A stretch of DNA of 7,190 nt, from the NCBI GenBank assembly GCA_028290125.1, contig JAQGKM010000170.1, positions 1-7,190 on the forward strand, given 5' to 3'. A program made the translations under genes and the position numbers. Within the stretch, counting starts at the first letter, position 1. Each line of letters starts with the position of its first letter. Under the pieces are notes generated by a model that had not been told where the DNA came from, ran no database searches, and saw only the letters and a program-made list of their open reading frames with translations. The DNA comes from Hyphomicrobiales bacterium. GTDB lineage: Bacteria; Pseudomonadota; Alphaproteobacteria; Rhizobiales; Beijerinckiaceae. Shown in pieces: positions 1 through 5,985 of the stretch.

Positions 1-550
1 GCGTCGGCTGCGTGCGCGCCTGTTCGACGGCGCGGGCCGCCTGCGCGCGGGCGTCCGCGGCAGTCTTCTCGGCAGCCTCGATCCGTCCGTTGAGGGGGCC
101 GAGATCCGGCGGGGCCGGCAGGGCGGGGGCGGGCTTCGACTCGAGCGCGCCGAAGCGGGCTTCCAGCGCCTCGAGCCGCTGGCCGAGCGCGCTCACGGTC
201 TCGGGAGAGGCGACGGGCGGAAGGGCCGGATTGAACGCGTAATAGAGCGCGACGCCGCCGAGCAGAAGCGCGGCAAGCGCGGCAGGGCCGGGCCAGGCGG
301 GGCCGGTGCGAACGGTCGCAGTCGCCGGCGCCGGCTCGCGCGACAGGTCGGGCGCGGTTGCGGCAGCGACAGGCTCGCTCTCGATGGCCTTCTCGCCGAT
401 CGTCGGCTCCGCGGCGCCGCCGGGCTGGACGGCGCTGTCCTCGACGGCGCTGGACTTGATGGCCTGTCCCTCGATCGTGGGAGCCTCGCGGCGGCTGCCC
501 CGGTTGGGCGTTGCGCCGATCCCGGCCGATTTTTCTGTTTCGTCGTTCAT
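1..550 (-). CDS. Mitofilin/Mic60-like inner-membrane protein, N-terminal part (cut by window edge)
   Basis: The frame reads from an ATG at 550 down to the left edge without a stop, giving 183 residues of an incomplete protein. Residues 1-85 are a low-complexity, Pro/Ala/Glu-rich cytoplasmic tail. A single hydrophobic segment lies at about 88-106 (ALAALLLGGVALYY core). After it comes a linker with heptad-like Leu/Ala/Glu patterning (about 118-137 and 152-180), typical of a coiled coil. This tail-TM-coiled-coil order is that of alphaproteobacterial COG4223/mitofilin proteins, the bacterial relatives of Mic60, which span the inner membrane and shape it. Two near-copies of a short motif (TIEGQAI at 25-31, TIGEKAI at 50-56) occur in the tail. 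The C-terminal mitofilin signature lies outside the window, so the family call rests on architecture and tail motif; another coiled-coil membrane protein is possible. A GAGG (555-558 on the plus strand as CCTC) and a GGAG further upstream support this start. Confidence 0.6.
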   Translation of the reverse strand, partial: MNDETEKSAGIGATPNRGSRREAPTIEGQAIKSSAVEDSAVQPGGAAEPTIGEKAIESEPVAAATAPDLSREPAPATATVRTGPAWPGPAALAALLLGGVALYYAFNPALPPVASPETVSALGQRLEALEARFGALESKPAPALPAPPDLGPLNGRIEAAEKTAADARAQAARAVEQARTQPT

Positions 551-570
551 GCGGCCTCACGCTCCTGACT

Positions 571-595
571 GCCCGGGCACCTTAGGTGATCGGGC
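571..595 (-). other. Inverted repeat between the lyase and mitofilin-like genes
   Basis: In the 83-base gap between the lyase stop and the mitofilin-like start there is a symmetric inverted repeat. Outer arms GCCCG (571-575) and CGGGC (591-595) enclose inner arms CACC (578-581) and GGTG (585-588), with a two-base mismatch on each side and a TTA centre. No T-run follows on the minus strand, so it is not a classical intrinsic terminator. It could be a weak terminator or attenuator after the lyase gene, or an operator for the downstream gene. The rest of the gap shows only the downstream ribosome-binding site. Confidence 0.3.
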
Positions 596-633
596 GTCTT
601 CAGGGAATCGCTCAGGTTGCCGGCAGGTTCCGC

Positions 634-1509
634 TCAGGCCCGCGCGGCGACGGCGTCGGAGATGGCGAGCGTGCGGCGCGCCATCTCGGCATGCAGCAGC
701 TCCACCATCTTGCCGTCGAGCGAGATCGCGCCCCTGGAGGCGTTTTCCGGCAGGTCGAAGGCCGCGATGATCTTGCGCGCCCACTCCACTTCCGCGGCGG
801 ACGGCGCAAAGATCTCGTTGGCGACGGGGATCTGGTTGGGGTGGATCACGGTCTTGCCATCCATGCCGAGGTCGCGGCCCTGCTCGCATTCGGCGCGCAG
901 ACCCTCCATGTCGGCGATCTGGTTCCAGACGCCGTCGAGCACGTCGATCCCATAGGCGCGCGCCGCGATGATGCTGCGCGACAGCCAGGCGATCATCGGG
1001 GCGCGGCCCGGGATCAGCCGTGCGCGCGTCTCCTTGGCGAGATCGTTGGTGCCCATGACGAAGACGGCGAGGCGCGAGGCGGGATCGGCGGCGGTGCGGG
1101 CGATGGCGTCGACGTTCAGGATGCCGAGCGGCGTCTCGATCATCGCCCAGAGCCGCGTGTGGGCCGGCGCGCCGCCCTCGTTCAGCTCGTGCGCCGCCAG
1201 GGTGACGTCGCCCGGCGTCGAGACCTTCGGCAGCAGGATGGCGTCCGGACCCGCCAGAATGGCGGCCGCGAGATCGGCCTTGCCCCATTCCGTGTCCATG
1301 CCGTTGGTGCGGATGACGACCTCGCGGGGGCCGAAGCCGCCCGCCTGCACGGCGGCGCAGACCTGCTCGCGCGCGGCAGCCTTGAGATCAGGCGCGACGG
1401 AATCCTCGAGATCCAGAATGATCGTGTCGGCCGGCAGGCTGCGTGCCTTTTCGATGGCGCGGGCGTTCGAGCCCGGCATGTAGAGCGCGCTGCGGCGGGG
1501 GCGGATCAT
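634..1509 (-). CDS. HpcH/HpaI aldolase (CitE-like) CoA-ester lyase
   Basis: This 291-residue cytosolic TIM-barrel enzyme belongs to the citrate lyase beta/malyl-CoA lyase family. The family cleaves or forms a C-C bond in CoA esters such as malyl-CoA, citramalyl-CoA or citryl-CoA, using Mg2+. Landmarks in order: start motif RRSALYMPGSN (5-15), ILDLEDSV (31-38), catalytic Arg67 in RTNG, LLPK (92-95), Mg2+-ligand Glu125 in MIETPLG, Mg2+-ligand Asp156 in GTNDLAKE, and the HPNQI box (223-227). Length is normal for the family. The ATG at 1509 is chosen because GGAG lies 6 bases upstream and homologues begin just before the ALYMPGSN motif; an in-frame extension to 1608 would add an atypical 33-residue leader. 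The exact substrate cannot be read from sequence. No citrate lyase alpha or gamma subunit genes are visible, which favours a stand-alone malyl/citramalyl-CoA lyase or thioesterase role over a citrate lyase complex. It is divergent from the carbonic anhydrase gene. Confidence 0.9.
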   Translation of the reverse strand: MIRPRRSALYMPGSNARAIEKARSLPADTIILDLEDSVAPDLKAAAREQVCAAVQAGGFGPREVVIRTNGMDTEWGKADLAAAILAGPDAILLPKVSTPGDVTLAAHELNEGGAPAHTRLWAMIETPLGILNVDAIARTAADPASRLAVFVMGTNDLAKETRARLIPGRAPMIAWLSRSIIAARAYGIDVLDGVWNQIADMEGLRAECEQGRDLGMDGKTVIHPNQIPVANEIFAPSAAEVEWARKIIAAFDLPENASRGAISLDGKMVELLHAEMARRTLAISDAVAARA

Positions 1510-1705
1510 GTTCAACTCCGGTCGTTGCCTGTGCGCTGCACCATAGGGGCTCGGGGAGGATCGCGCCAATCCCCCGTTGGTCAGGGGTGGCGGCGACCCC
1601 CTGGTCATGGGTCGGGCGAAAACGGTCCTCGACGGCGCCGTCGCCGGAGGCTATGGAGCGCACGGTCGCCAGACGATCGAGAACTGCTTCTGCGAGGGCC
1701 CAGCC
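1510..1705. promoter_or_regulatory. Divergent intergenic region between the lyase and carbonic anhydrase genes
   Basis: These 196 bases separate two divergently transcribed genes and must hold both promoters. I see no clear -35/-10 pair. The notable element is an imperfect 11-base direct repeat, TGGTCAGGGGT (1578-1588) and TGGTCATGGGT (1602-1612), 24 bases apart start to start. The short stretch ACCCCC between them can pair with the GGGGT of the first copy. Such spacing would place two protein-binding sites on nearly the same helix face, but in GC-rich DNA this may be chance. A GAGG at 1694-1697, 8 bases before the ATG, serves as the carbonic anhydrase ribosome-binding site. Confidence 0.4.
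1516..1519 (-). promoter_or_regulatory. Ribosome-binding site of the CoA-ester lyase
   Basis: Reading on the minus strand, GGAG is followed by six bases (TTGAAC) and then ATG at 1509. It decides the start against the longer in-frame opening at 1608, which would give a leader with no family similarity. Confidence 0.6.
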
Positions 1706-2422
1706 ATGACCGACGCTCCCCCCAACCAGCCAGATACAGTCCTGCCGCGCCGGCTTGTCGAGGGCTATGAAGCCTTCGTCTCGGGACGTTTTTCAAGCGA
1801 ACAGCAGCGCTACCGCACGCTGGCCGAGCAAGGCCAGAAGCCGCGCGTGATGATGATCGGCTGCTGCGATTCCCGCGTCTCGCCGGAGGTCATCTTCGAC
1901 GCCGGGCCGGGCGAGATCTTCGTCGTCCGCAACGTCGCCAATCTCGTGCCGCCCTATGCGCCCGACGACGATTATCACGGCACGTCGGCGGCTCTGGAAT
2001 TCGGCGTCATGGCGCTGCGCGTCGAGCACATCGTGGTGATGGGCCACGCCCAATGCGGCGGCGTGCGCGCCTATGCCGACTTCCAGCAGGACCCGTTCCA
2101 CGCGCCGCTGTCGCCGGGCGATTTCATCGGCAGCTGGATCCGCCTGATGGCGCCGTCCGCCGCACGGCTCGGCACGCCGCCGTCGGAAACCACGCCGCAA
2201 TACGTCGAGGCGCTGGCGCTCGAATCGATCAAGCAGAGCCTCGTCAACCTGCGTTCCTTCCCGTGCATCAAGACGCTCGAGGAACGCGGCAAGCTTCAGT
2301 TGCACGGCTGCTATTTCGGCGTGATGGATGGACGCCTGCTGGCGTACGACGCCGCGAGCGACGCTTTCCAGCCGATCGCGGCCGAACTGCATGCCGCCGC
2401 GCTCGACACGCCGCGATTCTGA
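1706..2422 (+). CDS. Beta-class carbonic anhydrase
   Basis: This 238-residue zinc enzyme interconverts CO2 and bicarbonate in the cytosol, supplying bicarbonate to carboxylases and helping pH balance. The four family metal-site residues are all present: Cys53 and Asp55 in CCDSR (53-57), His114 and Cys117 in GHAQCGG (113-119). Arg57 is the partner of Asp55 in the Asp-Arg dyad that controls type I/II site switching. VVRNVAN (73-79), TSAALEFGV (93-101) and the C-terminal LHGCYFGVMDGRL (199-211) are further family blocks. There is no signal peptide. The ATG at 1706 is chosen because homologues start shortly before the LVEGYEAF helix and a GAGG lies 8 bases upstream; the same frame stays open upstream to about 1577 but that stretch has no family character. 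It ends 19 bases before the stop of the convergent Nudix gene. Whether it belongs to the Can or CynT subgroup cannot be decided by eye. Confidence 0.95.
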   Translation: MTDAPPNQPDTVLPRRLVEGYEAFVSGRFSSEQQRYRTLAEQGQKPRVMMIGCCDSRVSPEVIFDAGPGEIFVVRNVANLVPPYAPDDDYHGTSAALEFGVMALRVEHIVVMGHAQCGGVRAYADFQQDPFHAPLSPGDFIGSWIRLMAPSAARLGTPPSETTPQYVEALALESIKQSLVNLRSFPCIKTLEERGKLQLHGCYFGVMDGRLLAYDAASDAFQPIAAELHAAALDTPRF

Positions 2423-2425
2423 TCT

Positions 2426-2463
2426 CGCGGGCCGTGTGACGTCAGGCGACCTGCACGGCCGCG
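2426..2463. terminator. Possible bidirectional terminator hairpin between convergent genes
   Basis: A perfect 7-base inverted repeat, GGCCGTG (2430-2436) and CACGGCC (2454-2460), sits at the convergent junction. It can be extended by CGCG/CGCG (2426-2429, 2460-2463) if one G is bulged. The 17-base loop contains the TGA stop of the minus-strand Nudix gene. There is no T-tract on either side, so intrinsic termination would be weak; position between two convergent stops is the main argument. Confidence 0.35.
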
Positions 2464-2924
2464 GGCTCGTCAGGTTCGCCGCTGATCTTGTCGATGAAGG
2501 CGCGGATCAGTTTTGCGAGTTCGGGCTCGCGCACGGCCTCGGCCGCCTGGTCGATCGGAAACCAGCGCGTGATGCGCTCTTCGCGCTCCGGCCATTTCTT
2601 GCGCTGGCGCTGCACTTCGAGCGGAAAGACGTCGACGCGGCACAGGATGCCGGCGCCGTTCCGCATCTGCTTGACGTAGTGATACGAGCCGAGCGGCGCC
2701 TTCTCTATCTTGCCGACGATGCCGGCTTCTTCCAGCGCCTCCTGCGCCGCAGCCGCGTGCGGCTTGCGGCCCTTCATCGGCCATCCTTTCGGGATCACCC
2801 AGCGCTTCGTCTCGCGCGACGAGACGAGCATCACCTCACGTTGCGGCGTGAGCCGAAACGGCAAAGCCGCGTATTGCGTGCGCGGCTCTGCGGCGCGGTG
2901 CGGGGCCTTGTCCCTGTCTTTCAT
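2442..2924 (-). CDS. Nudix hydrolase with degenerate Nudix box
   Basis: This 160-residue cytosolic protein has the Nudix fold, whose members hydrolyse a nucleoside diphosphate linked to another moiety. The Nudix box spans residues 47-69 with PKGW before it and ends in QEALEEAGI. The metal-binding EE pair (Glu65, Glu66) and Glu62 are kept. The first conserved Glu of the consensus (G-x5-E) is Arg53, and the usual Arg of REUxEExGU is Gln61. The motif VIPKGWPMKGRK followed by YHYVKQMRNG and a WFPIDQA segment resembles the small alphaproteobacterial relatives of diphosphoinositol-polyphosphate/diadenosine-polyphosphate hydrolases, so an (oligo)phosphate substrate is the best guess. The N-terminal 15 residues are charged and the last 15 are Pro/Ala-rich, probably disordered. 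It lies 28 bases downstream of the GyrI-like gene on the same strand, suggesting one transcript. The only purine-rich site (GGAG) is 13 bases before the ATG, which is rather far. Confidence 0.88.
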   Translation of the reverse strand: MKDRDKAPHRAAEPRTQYAALPFRLTPQREVMLVSSRETKRWVIPKGWPMKGRKPHAAAAQEALEEAGIVGKIEKAPLGSYHYVKQMRNGAGILCRVDVFPLEVQRQRKKWPEREERITRWFPIDQAAEAVREPELAKLIRAFIDKISGEPDEPAAVQVA

Positions 2925-2952
2925 CTCGTGCGGTCGTCTCCCTGCGCTTTCG

Positions 2953-3552
2953 CTACTTGATGAAAACGTAGATGTCGACCTTCAGGTCGGTGTCGTCGGC
3001 GGCCTTCGGCTCGGTGACGTATTCCTCGACGAACATCGGCTTCGCTTCGATGCCCTTTTCGTCGAGATAGGCGGTGATCGCCTCATAGGTCGAATCGATG
3101 TCGTCATAGGCGCTGCGATGCTCGAAACGCATCGTGCGGCCGGCGGGCGTTTCGCCGATCTTCACCGGCGCGGCGAGCGTCACGCTGGCTGGCGGGGCGG
3201 CTTCGAGCGGGATCATCGCCTGGAACTTGAAGCCCTGGTCGTCGGTCTCGACGAAGACCGTCAGCGGCTTGCCGCCCGGCTTCAGGCCAGCCTTGTCCAT
3301 CGCGGCGCGCAGATCGTTGAACGACTTCGTGATCGTGTCGAAGCCTTCCTCCCACTCTGCCGTCCCGGCGATCACGGCGGCGGGACGCGCGGTGAGCTGA
3401 ACGGCTTGCGCGGTGGAGGCGTCGCCGGTCGAGCGTCCGGCGTCAGGCGCGGGCGGGGTTTCGGGCGTCTGGGCGAAAGCCGGCGCAGCGCCGGTGACGA
3501 GGAGCGCGACCAGCACGGTGCGCAAGGCGGGCATCAGGGTGGATTTTTTCAT
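2953..3552 (-). CDS. Exported GyrI-like (AraC effector-binding type) domain protein
   Basis: The 199-residue product begins with a classical signal peptide: MKK, a hydrophobic core at about 9-23 and a cleavage site after AFA (25-27). A Pro/Thr/Ala-rich linker follows to about residue 50. Residues about 52-199 form a GyrI-like/effector-binding domain: a first half with FNDLRAAMDKAGLKPGG (78-94), and a second half with MRFEHRSAYDDIDSTYE (141-157), AYLDEKGIE (161-169), EEYVTEP (176-182) and the closing strand DLKVDIYVFIK (189-199). In this family the Glu-rich EEY segment lines the ligand pocket. In cytosolic members the domain senses small molecules or binds DNA gyrase; here it would act in the periplasm, with ligand unknown. 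The ATG at 3552 is chosen over in-frame openings at 3612 and 3567 because GGAG lies 7 bases upstream and it places the signal peptide at the N-terminus. It precedes the Nudix gene by 28 bases, likely as an operon. Confidence 0.8.
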   Translation of the reverse strand: MKKSTLMPALRTVLVALLVTGAAPAFAQTPETPPAPDAGRSTGDASTAQAVQLTARPAAVIAGTAEWEEGFDTITKSFNDLRAAMDKAGLKPGGKPLTVFVETDDQGFKFQAMIPLEAAPPASVTLAAPVKIGETPAGRTMRFEHRSAYDDIDSTYEAITAYLDEKGIEAKPMFVEEYVTEPKAADDTDLKVDIYVFIK

Positions 3553-3776
3553 TATGCGGCTCCGCATGGCGGCGTCCGCATCAACAGGGCGCCGGCAAAT
3601 CACTGTGACCATATGAGGCGATCACGGGCTGTTCGCCAAGCGCGTAAAGCAGCCAGGCGTTGCATCTTCAACGCAGCTGTCTGCTTGCAGTTGCCGCGCG
3701 GGGGCAAATACTGGCCCCGTGGCCCCGTTCAGCCTATAAGCATCGCCGCACGCACAGCAGGATCCACAAGGCGCCC
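3553..3776. promoter_or_regulatory. Divergent intergenic region between the GyrI-like gene and dapF
   Basis: These 224 bases hold the promoters of two divergent transcripts. For dapF a weak candidate is TTGCAG (3685-3690) with AATACT (3707-3712) at 16-base spacing; a TATAAG at 3735-3740 has no matching -35. For the minus-strand gene a CTTGGCG element (around 3640) with a TCATAT 17 bases further on is a poor candidate. A tandem GGCCCCGT GGCCCCGT occurs at 3713-3728. An AAGG at 3768-3771, 5 bases before ATG, is the dapF ribosome-binding site. No hairpin or riboswitch-like fold stands out. Confidence 0.35.
3560..3563 (-). promoter_or_regulatory. Ribosome-binding site of the GyrI-like gene
   Basis: On the minus strand GGAG is followed by CCGCATA and then ATG at 3552 (7-base spacing). 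It settles the start at the Met directly before the KK of the signal peptide rather than at the two upstream in-frame candidates. Confidence 0.6.
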
Positions 3777-4637
3777 ATGAGCAAGCTTGCCGGCCGACCC
3801 TTCTTCAAGATGAACGGGCTCGGCAACGAGATCATCGTTCTCGACCTGCGGGGCGCCGGTGTCGCCGTGAGCGCCGCAGAGGCGCGCGCCATCCACCGTG
3901 CGCCGGGCCTCGCCTACGATCAGATGATGGTCCTGCACGATTGCGTGACTCCCGGCACCGAAGCGTTCGTGCGCATCTTCAACAATGACGGCAGCGAAAG
4001 CGGCGCCTGCGGAAACGGCACGCGGTGCGTCGCGTGGGTGCTGCTGCGCGACGATCCGCGCGACCTCGTCTTTGTCGAGACCGTGCGCGGGCTGCTGGAA
4101 TGCCGCCGTGAGGGACCGTTGTCGTTTACGGTCGACATGGGCGAGCCGCTGCTTGCCGCGCACGAAATCCCGCTGCGCGACGCGCTCGCCGACACACGCC
4201 GCATCGTGCTCGACTTCGACGTCGCGGCGCTCACCGCCCCGGCGGTCGCCAACATGGGCAACCCGCACGCCGTGTTCTTCGTCGATGACGTCGAGGCGCA
4301 TGCGCTTGCGCAGAACGGCCCGCGCCTCGAGCACCATCCGATGTTCCCGGAACGGGCCAACATCTCGCTGGCGCAGGTGGCGGCACGCGATCACATCGTG
4401 GTGAAAGTCTGGGAGCGCGGCGTCGGCCTCACGCAGGCCTGCGGCACGGCGGCCTGCGCGGCCGTCGTCTGCGCTGCGCGTCTCGGCCTCACGGAGCGCC
4501 GCGCGCGCGTCACGCTGCCAGGCGGCGACCTGTTCATCGACTGGCGCGAAAGCGACGGACACGTGCTGATGACCGGGCCGATCGAACTCGAATTCGAAGC
4601 CGTGTTCGCGCCCGAAATCTTTTCAGGCGCTGCGTGA
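3777..4637 (+). CDS. dapF: Diaminopimelate epimerase
   Basis: DapF is a PLP-independent cytosolic racemase that converts LL-diaminopimelate to meso-diaminopimelate, the penultimate metabolite for lysine and the cross-linking residue of peptidoglycan. The 286-residue product has the full set of family blocks. The N-terminal FFKMNGLGNE (9-18) contains Asn13, and FNNDGSESGACGNGTRC (68-84) contains the first catalytic cysteine Cys78. GNPH is at 161-164, ERG at 213-215, and GLTQACGTAACAA (217-229) contains the second catalytic cysteine Cys222. Two similar alpha/beta halves, each giving one cysteine, match the family fold and length. The ATG at 3777 places FxKMNGLGN close to the N-terminus as in homologues and has AAGG 5 bases upstream; the frame is open further upstream without family character. 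Its TGA overlaps the GTG of mtaB by four bases, pointing to translational coupling. Confidence 0.97.
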   Translation: MSKLAGRPFFKMNGLGNEIIVLDLRGAGVAVSAAEARAIHRAPGLAYDQMMVLHDCVTPGTEAFVRIFNNDGSESGACGNGTRCVAWVLLRDDPRDLVFVETVRGLLECRREGPLSFTVDMGEPLLAAHEIPLRDALADTRRIVLDFDVAALTAPAVANMGNPHAVFFVDDVEAHALAQNGPRLEHHPMFPERANISLAQVAARDHIVVKVWERGVGLTQACGTAACAAVVCAARLGLTERRARVTLPGGDLFIDWRESDGHVLMTGPIELEFEAVFAPEIFSGAA

Positions 4638-5884
4638 GCACGCCGGTCGCCGTCGATGTCGTCACCTTCGGTTGCCGCCTGAATGCGGTCGAGTCGGAGG
4701 CGGTGCGTCGCGCGGCGGAGGCTGCGGGGCATCGCGACACCATCGTCTTCAACACCTGCGCGGTGACGCAGGAAGCCGTGAAGCAGGCGCGTCAGGCGAT
4801 CCGCCGCGCCCGCCGCGAGCGGCCCGATGCGCGCATCGTGGTGACGGGCTGCGCGGCGCAAATCGATCCGCAGATGTTTCGCGACATGCCGGAAGTCGGC
4901 GCCGTCATCGGCAATGCCGACAAGGCGCGGCCTGAAATCTGGGCGGATCTCGCGCAGGCGCGCGTCAACGACGTCTTTGCGCTGCCCGAGACCGCGCATC
5001 ATTTCGTCGCCGGCGCCGTCGACGCCATCGAGGGCCATACGCGGGCGTTCGTGGAAGTGCAGAACGGCTGCGATCATCGCTGCACCTTCTGCATCATCCC
5101 GTTCGGGCGCGGCGCCTCGCGCTCGGCGCCGGCGGGCGATGTCGTGGCGCAAATTCGCAAGCTCTGCGCCAATGGCTATCGCGAGGCGGTGCTGACCGGC
5201 GTCGACATCACCTCGTGGGGTCACGACCTGCCGGGCGCGCCGTCGTTCGGGAAGTTGGTGAAGCAGATCCTGCGGCATGCGCCTGAACTTGAACGGCTGC
5301 GGGTGTCGTCCATCGATTGCATCGAGGCGGACGCCGATCTGTTCGACGTGATCGCCAGCGAGCCGCGCTTCATGCCGCATCTGCATCTCTCGTTGCAGGC
5401 GGGCGACGATCTGATCCTCAAGCGCATGAAGCGGCGCCATGCGCGCGCCGAGGCGATCGACTTCTGCGCGCAGGTGCGCAGGCTGCGGCCCGACATCGTC
5501 TTCGGCGCCGATTTCATCGCAGGCTTTCCGACCGAGACAGACGAGATGTTCGCCCGCACGCTCGACCTCGTGGACGAGTGCGGGCTGACGCATCTTCACG
5601 TCTTCCCCTATTCGCCGCGTCCCGGCACGCCCGCCGCCCGGATGCCGCCAACGCCCCACGGGGCGATCAGGGAGCGGGCCAGGCGGCTGCGCGAGCGCGG
5701 TGCGCAGGCGCTAGCCACACATCTCGACCGGCAGGTGGGCCGCGAGATCGTGGTGCTGGCGGAGCGCGGCGGGAGCGGGCGGGCGGAGGATTTCACCGCC
5801 GTCGCCACGCCGGGCGTCGCGCCCGGCGCCCTGTTTACCGCGCGCGTCGCTGGCCATGACGGGACGCGCCTCACCCTGTCGTGA
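4634..5884 (+). CDS. mtaB: tRNA t6A37 methylthiotransferase (radical SAM)
   Basis: MtaB converts N6-threonylcarbamoyladenosine at position 37 of ANN-decoding tRNAs to its 2-methylthio form, stabilising codon-anticodon pairing. The 416-residue protein has three domains. The N-terminal UPF0004 domain (about 6-110) has cluster ligands Cys14 (TFGCRLN), Cys42 (NTCAVT) and Cys73 (TGCAAQ). The radical SAM domain (about 135-350) has Cys146, Cys150 and Cys153 in CDHRCTFC, with SLQAGDD (253-259), KRMKRRH (263-269), DFIAGFPTET (293-302) and HVFPYSPRPGT (322-332). The C-terminal TRAM-like RNA-binding domain is at about 365-416. The TFGCRLN and NTCAVT blocks and the KRRH motif separate it from MiaB and RimO. 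Translation starts at GTG 4634, inside the dapF stop (GTGA overlap), with no strong own ribosome-binding site, so it depends on dapF translation. The next gene is a Bug protein, 109 bases on. Confidence 0.95.
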   Translation: MSTPVAVDVVTFGCRLNAVESEAVRRAAEAAGHRDTIVFNTCAVTQEAVKQARQAIRRARRERPDARIVVTGCAAQIDPQMFRDMPEVGAVIGNADKARPEIWADLAQARVNDVFALPETAHHFVAGAVDAIEGHTRAFVEVQNGCDHRCTFCIIPFGRGASRSAPAGDVVAQIRKLCANGYREAVLTGVDITSWGHDLPGAPSFGKLVKQILRHAPELERLRVSSIDCIEADADLFDVIASEPRFMPHLHLSLQAGDDLILKRMKRRHARAEAIDFCAQVRRLRPDIVFGADFIAGFPTETDEMFARTLDLVDECGLTHLHVFPYSPRPGTPAARMPPTPHGAIRERARRLRERGAQALATHLDRQVGREIVVLAERGGSGRAEDFTAVATPGVAPGALFTARVAGHDGTRLTLS

Positions 5885-5921
5885 TCGTGACCCCCATGCG
5901 CCGGAGGTCGCGCTTTCCGCA

Positions 5922-5980
5922 GGAGCCGCGCCGGGCTAGCCTTGCGGGCAGACCCCCGGCGCAGATCGGGCGGCGGCTCC
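5922..5980 (+). other. Nested inverted repeats in the leader of the Bug-family gene
   Basis: Two perfect 8-base inverted repeats lie in the 109-base gap after mtaB. The outer pair is GGAGCCGC (5922-5929) and GCGGCTCC (5973-5980). The inner pair is GCGCCGGG (5928-5935) and CCCGGCGC (5955-5962), with a 19-base loop. The two left arms share two bases, so the stems partly compete. The right outer arm directly abuts the GGAGG ribosome-binding site of the next gene. There is no T-run. It may end the dapF-mtaB transcript weakly, bind a regulator, or affect translation initiation; chance is possible in such GC-rich DNA. Confidence 0.35.
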
Positions 5981-5985
5981 GGAGG
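5981..5985 (+). promoter_or_regulatory. Strong ribosome-binding site of the Bug-family gene
   Basis: A full GGAGG lies 8 bases before the ATG at 5994, the strongest Shine-Dalgarno match in the window, and fixes the start directly in front of the signal peptide. It immediately follows the right arm of the outer inverted repeat. Confidence 0.75.

Noticed and set aside
1577..1705. Longer N-terminus for the carbonic anhydrase starting at TTG 1577
   Set aside because: The extra 43 residues have no family similarity, and the ATG at 1706 has a usable ribosome-binding site and matches the family N-terminus.
586..1770. A 394-codon open frame on the plus strand
   Set aside because: It is antisense to the CoA-ester lyase and crosses into the carbonic anhydrase start; the composition (Arg/Gly/Asp-rich) has no recognisable fold.
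2437..2444. Perfect palindrome TGACGTCA at the convergent junction
   Set aside because: It resembles a eukaryotic CRE site, but it is only 8 bases and includes the Nudix stop codon; there is no reason to assign a function in a bacterium.
3735..3740. TATAAG as a -10 element for dapF
   Set aside because: There is no acceptable -35 hexamer 16-18 bases upstream (the sequence there is GC-only), so I did not list it as a promoter.
2710..3780. A 356-codon open frame on the plus strand
   Set aside because: It is antisense to the Nudix and GyrI-like genes and crosses the intergenic region into dapF. The minus-strand products show real family motifs and this one does not.
4391..5659. A 422-codon open frame on the minus strand
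   Set aside because: It lies fully antisense to dapF and mtaB, whose catalytic motifs are complete. Its product is rich in Arg, His, Asp and Ala without domain motifs, the usual shadow frame of GC-rich coding DNA.
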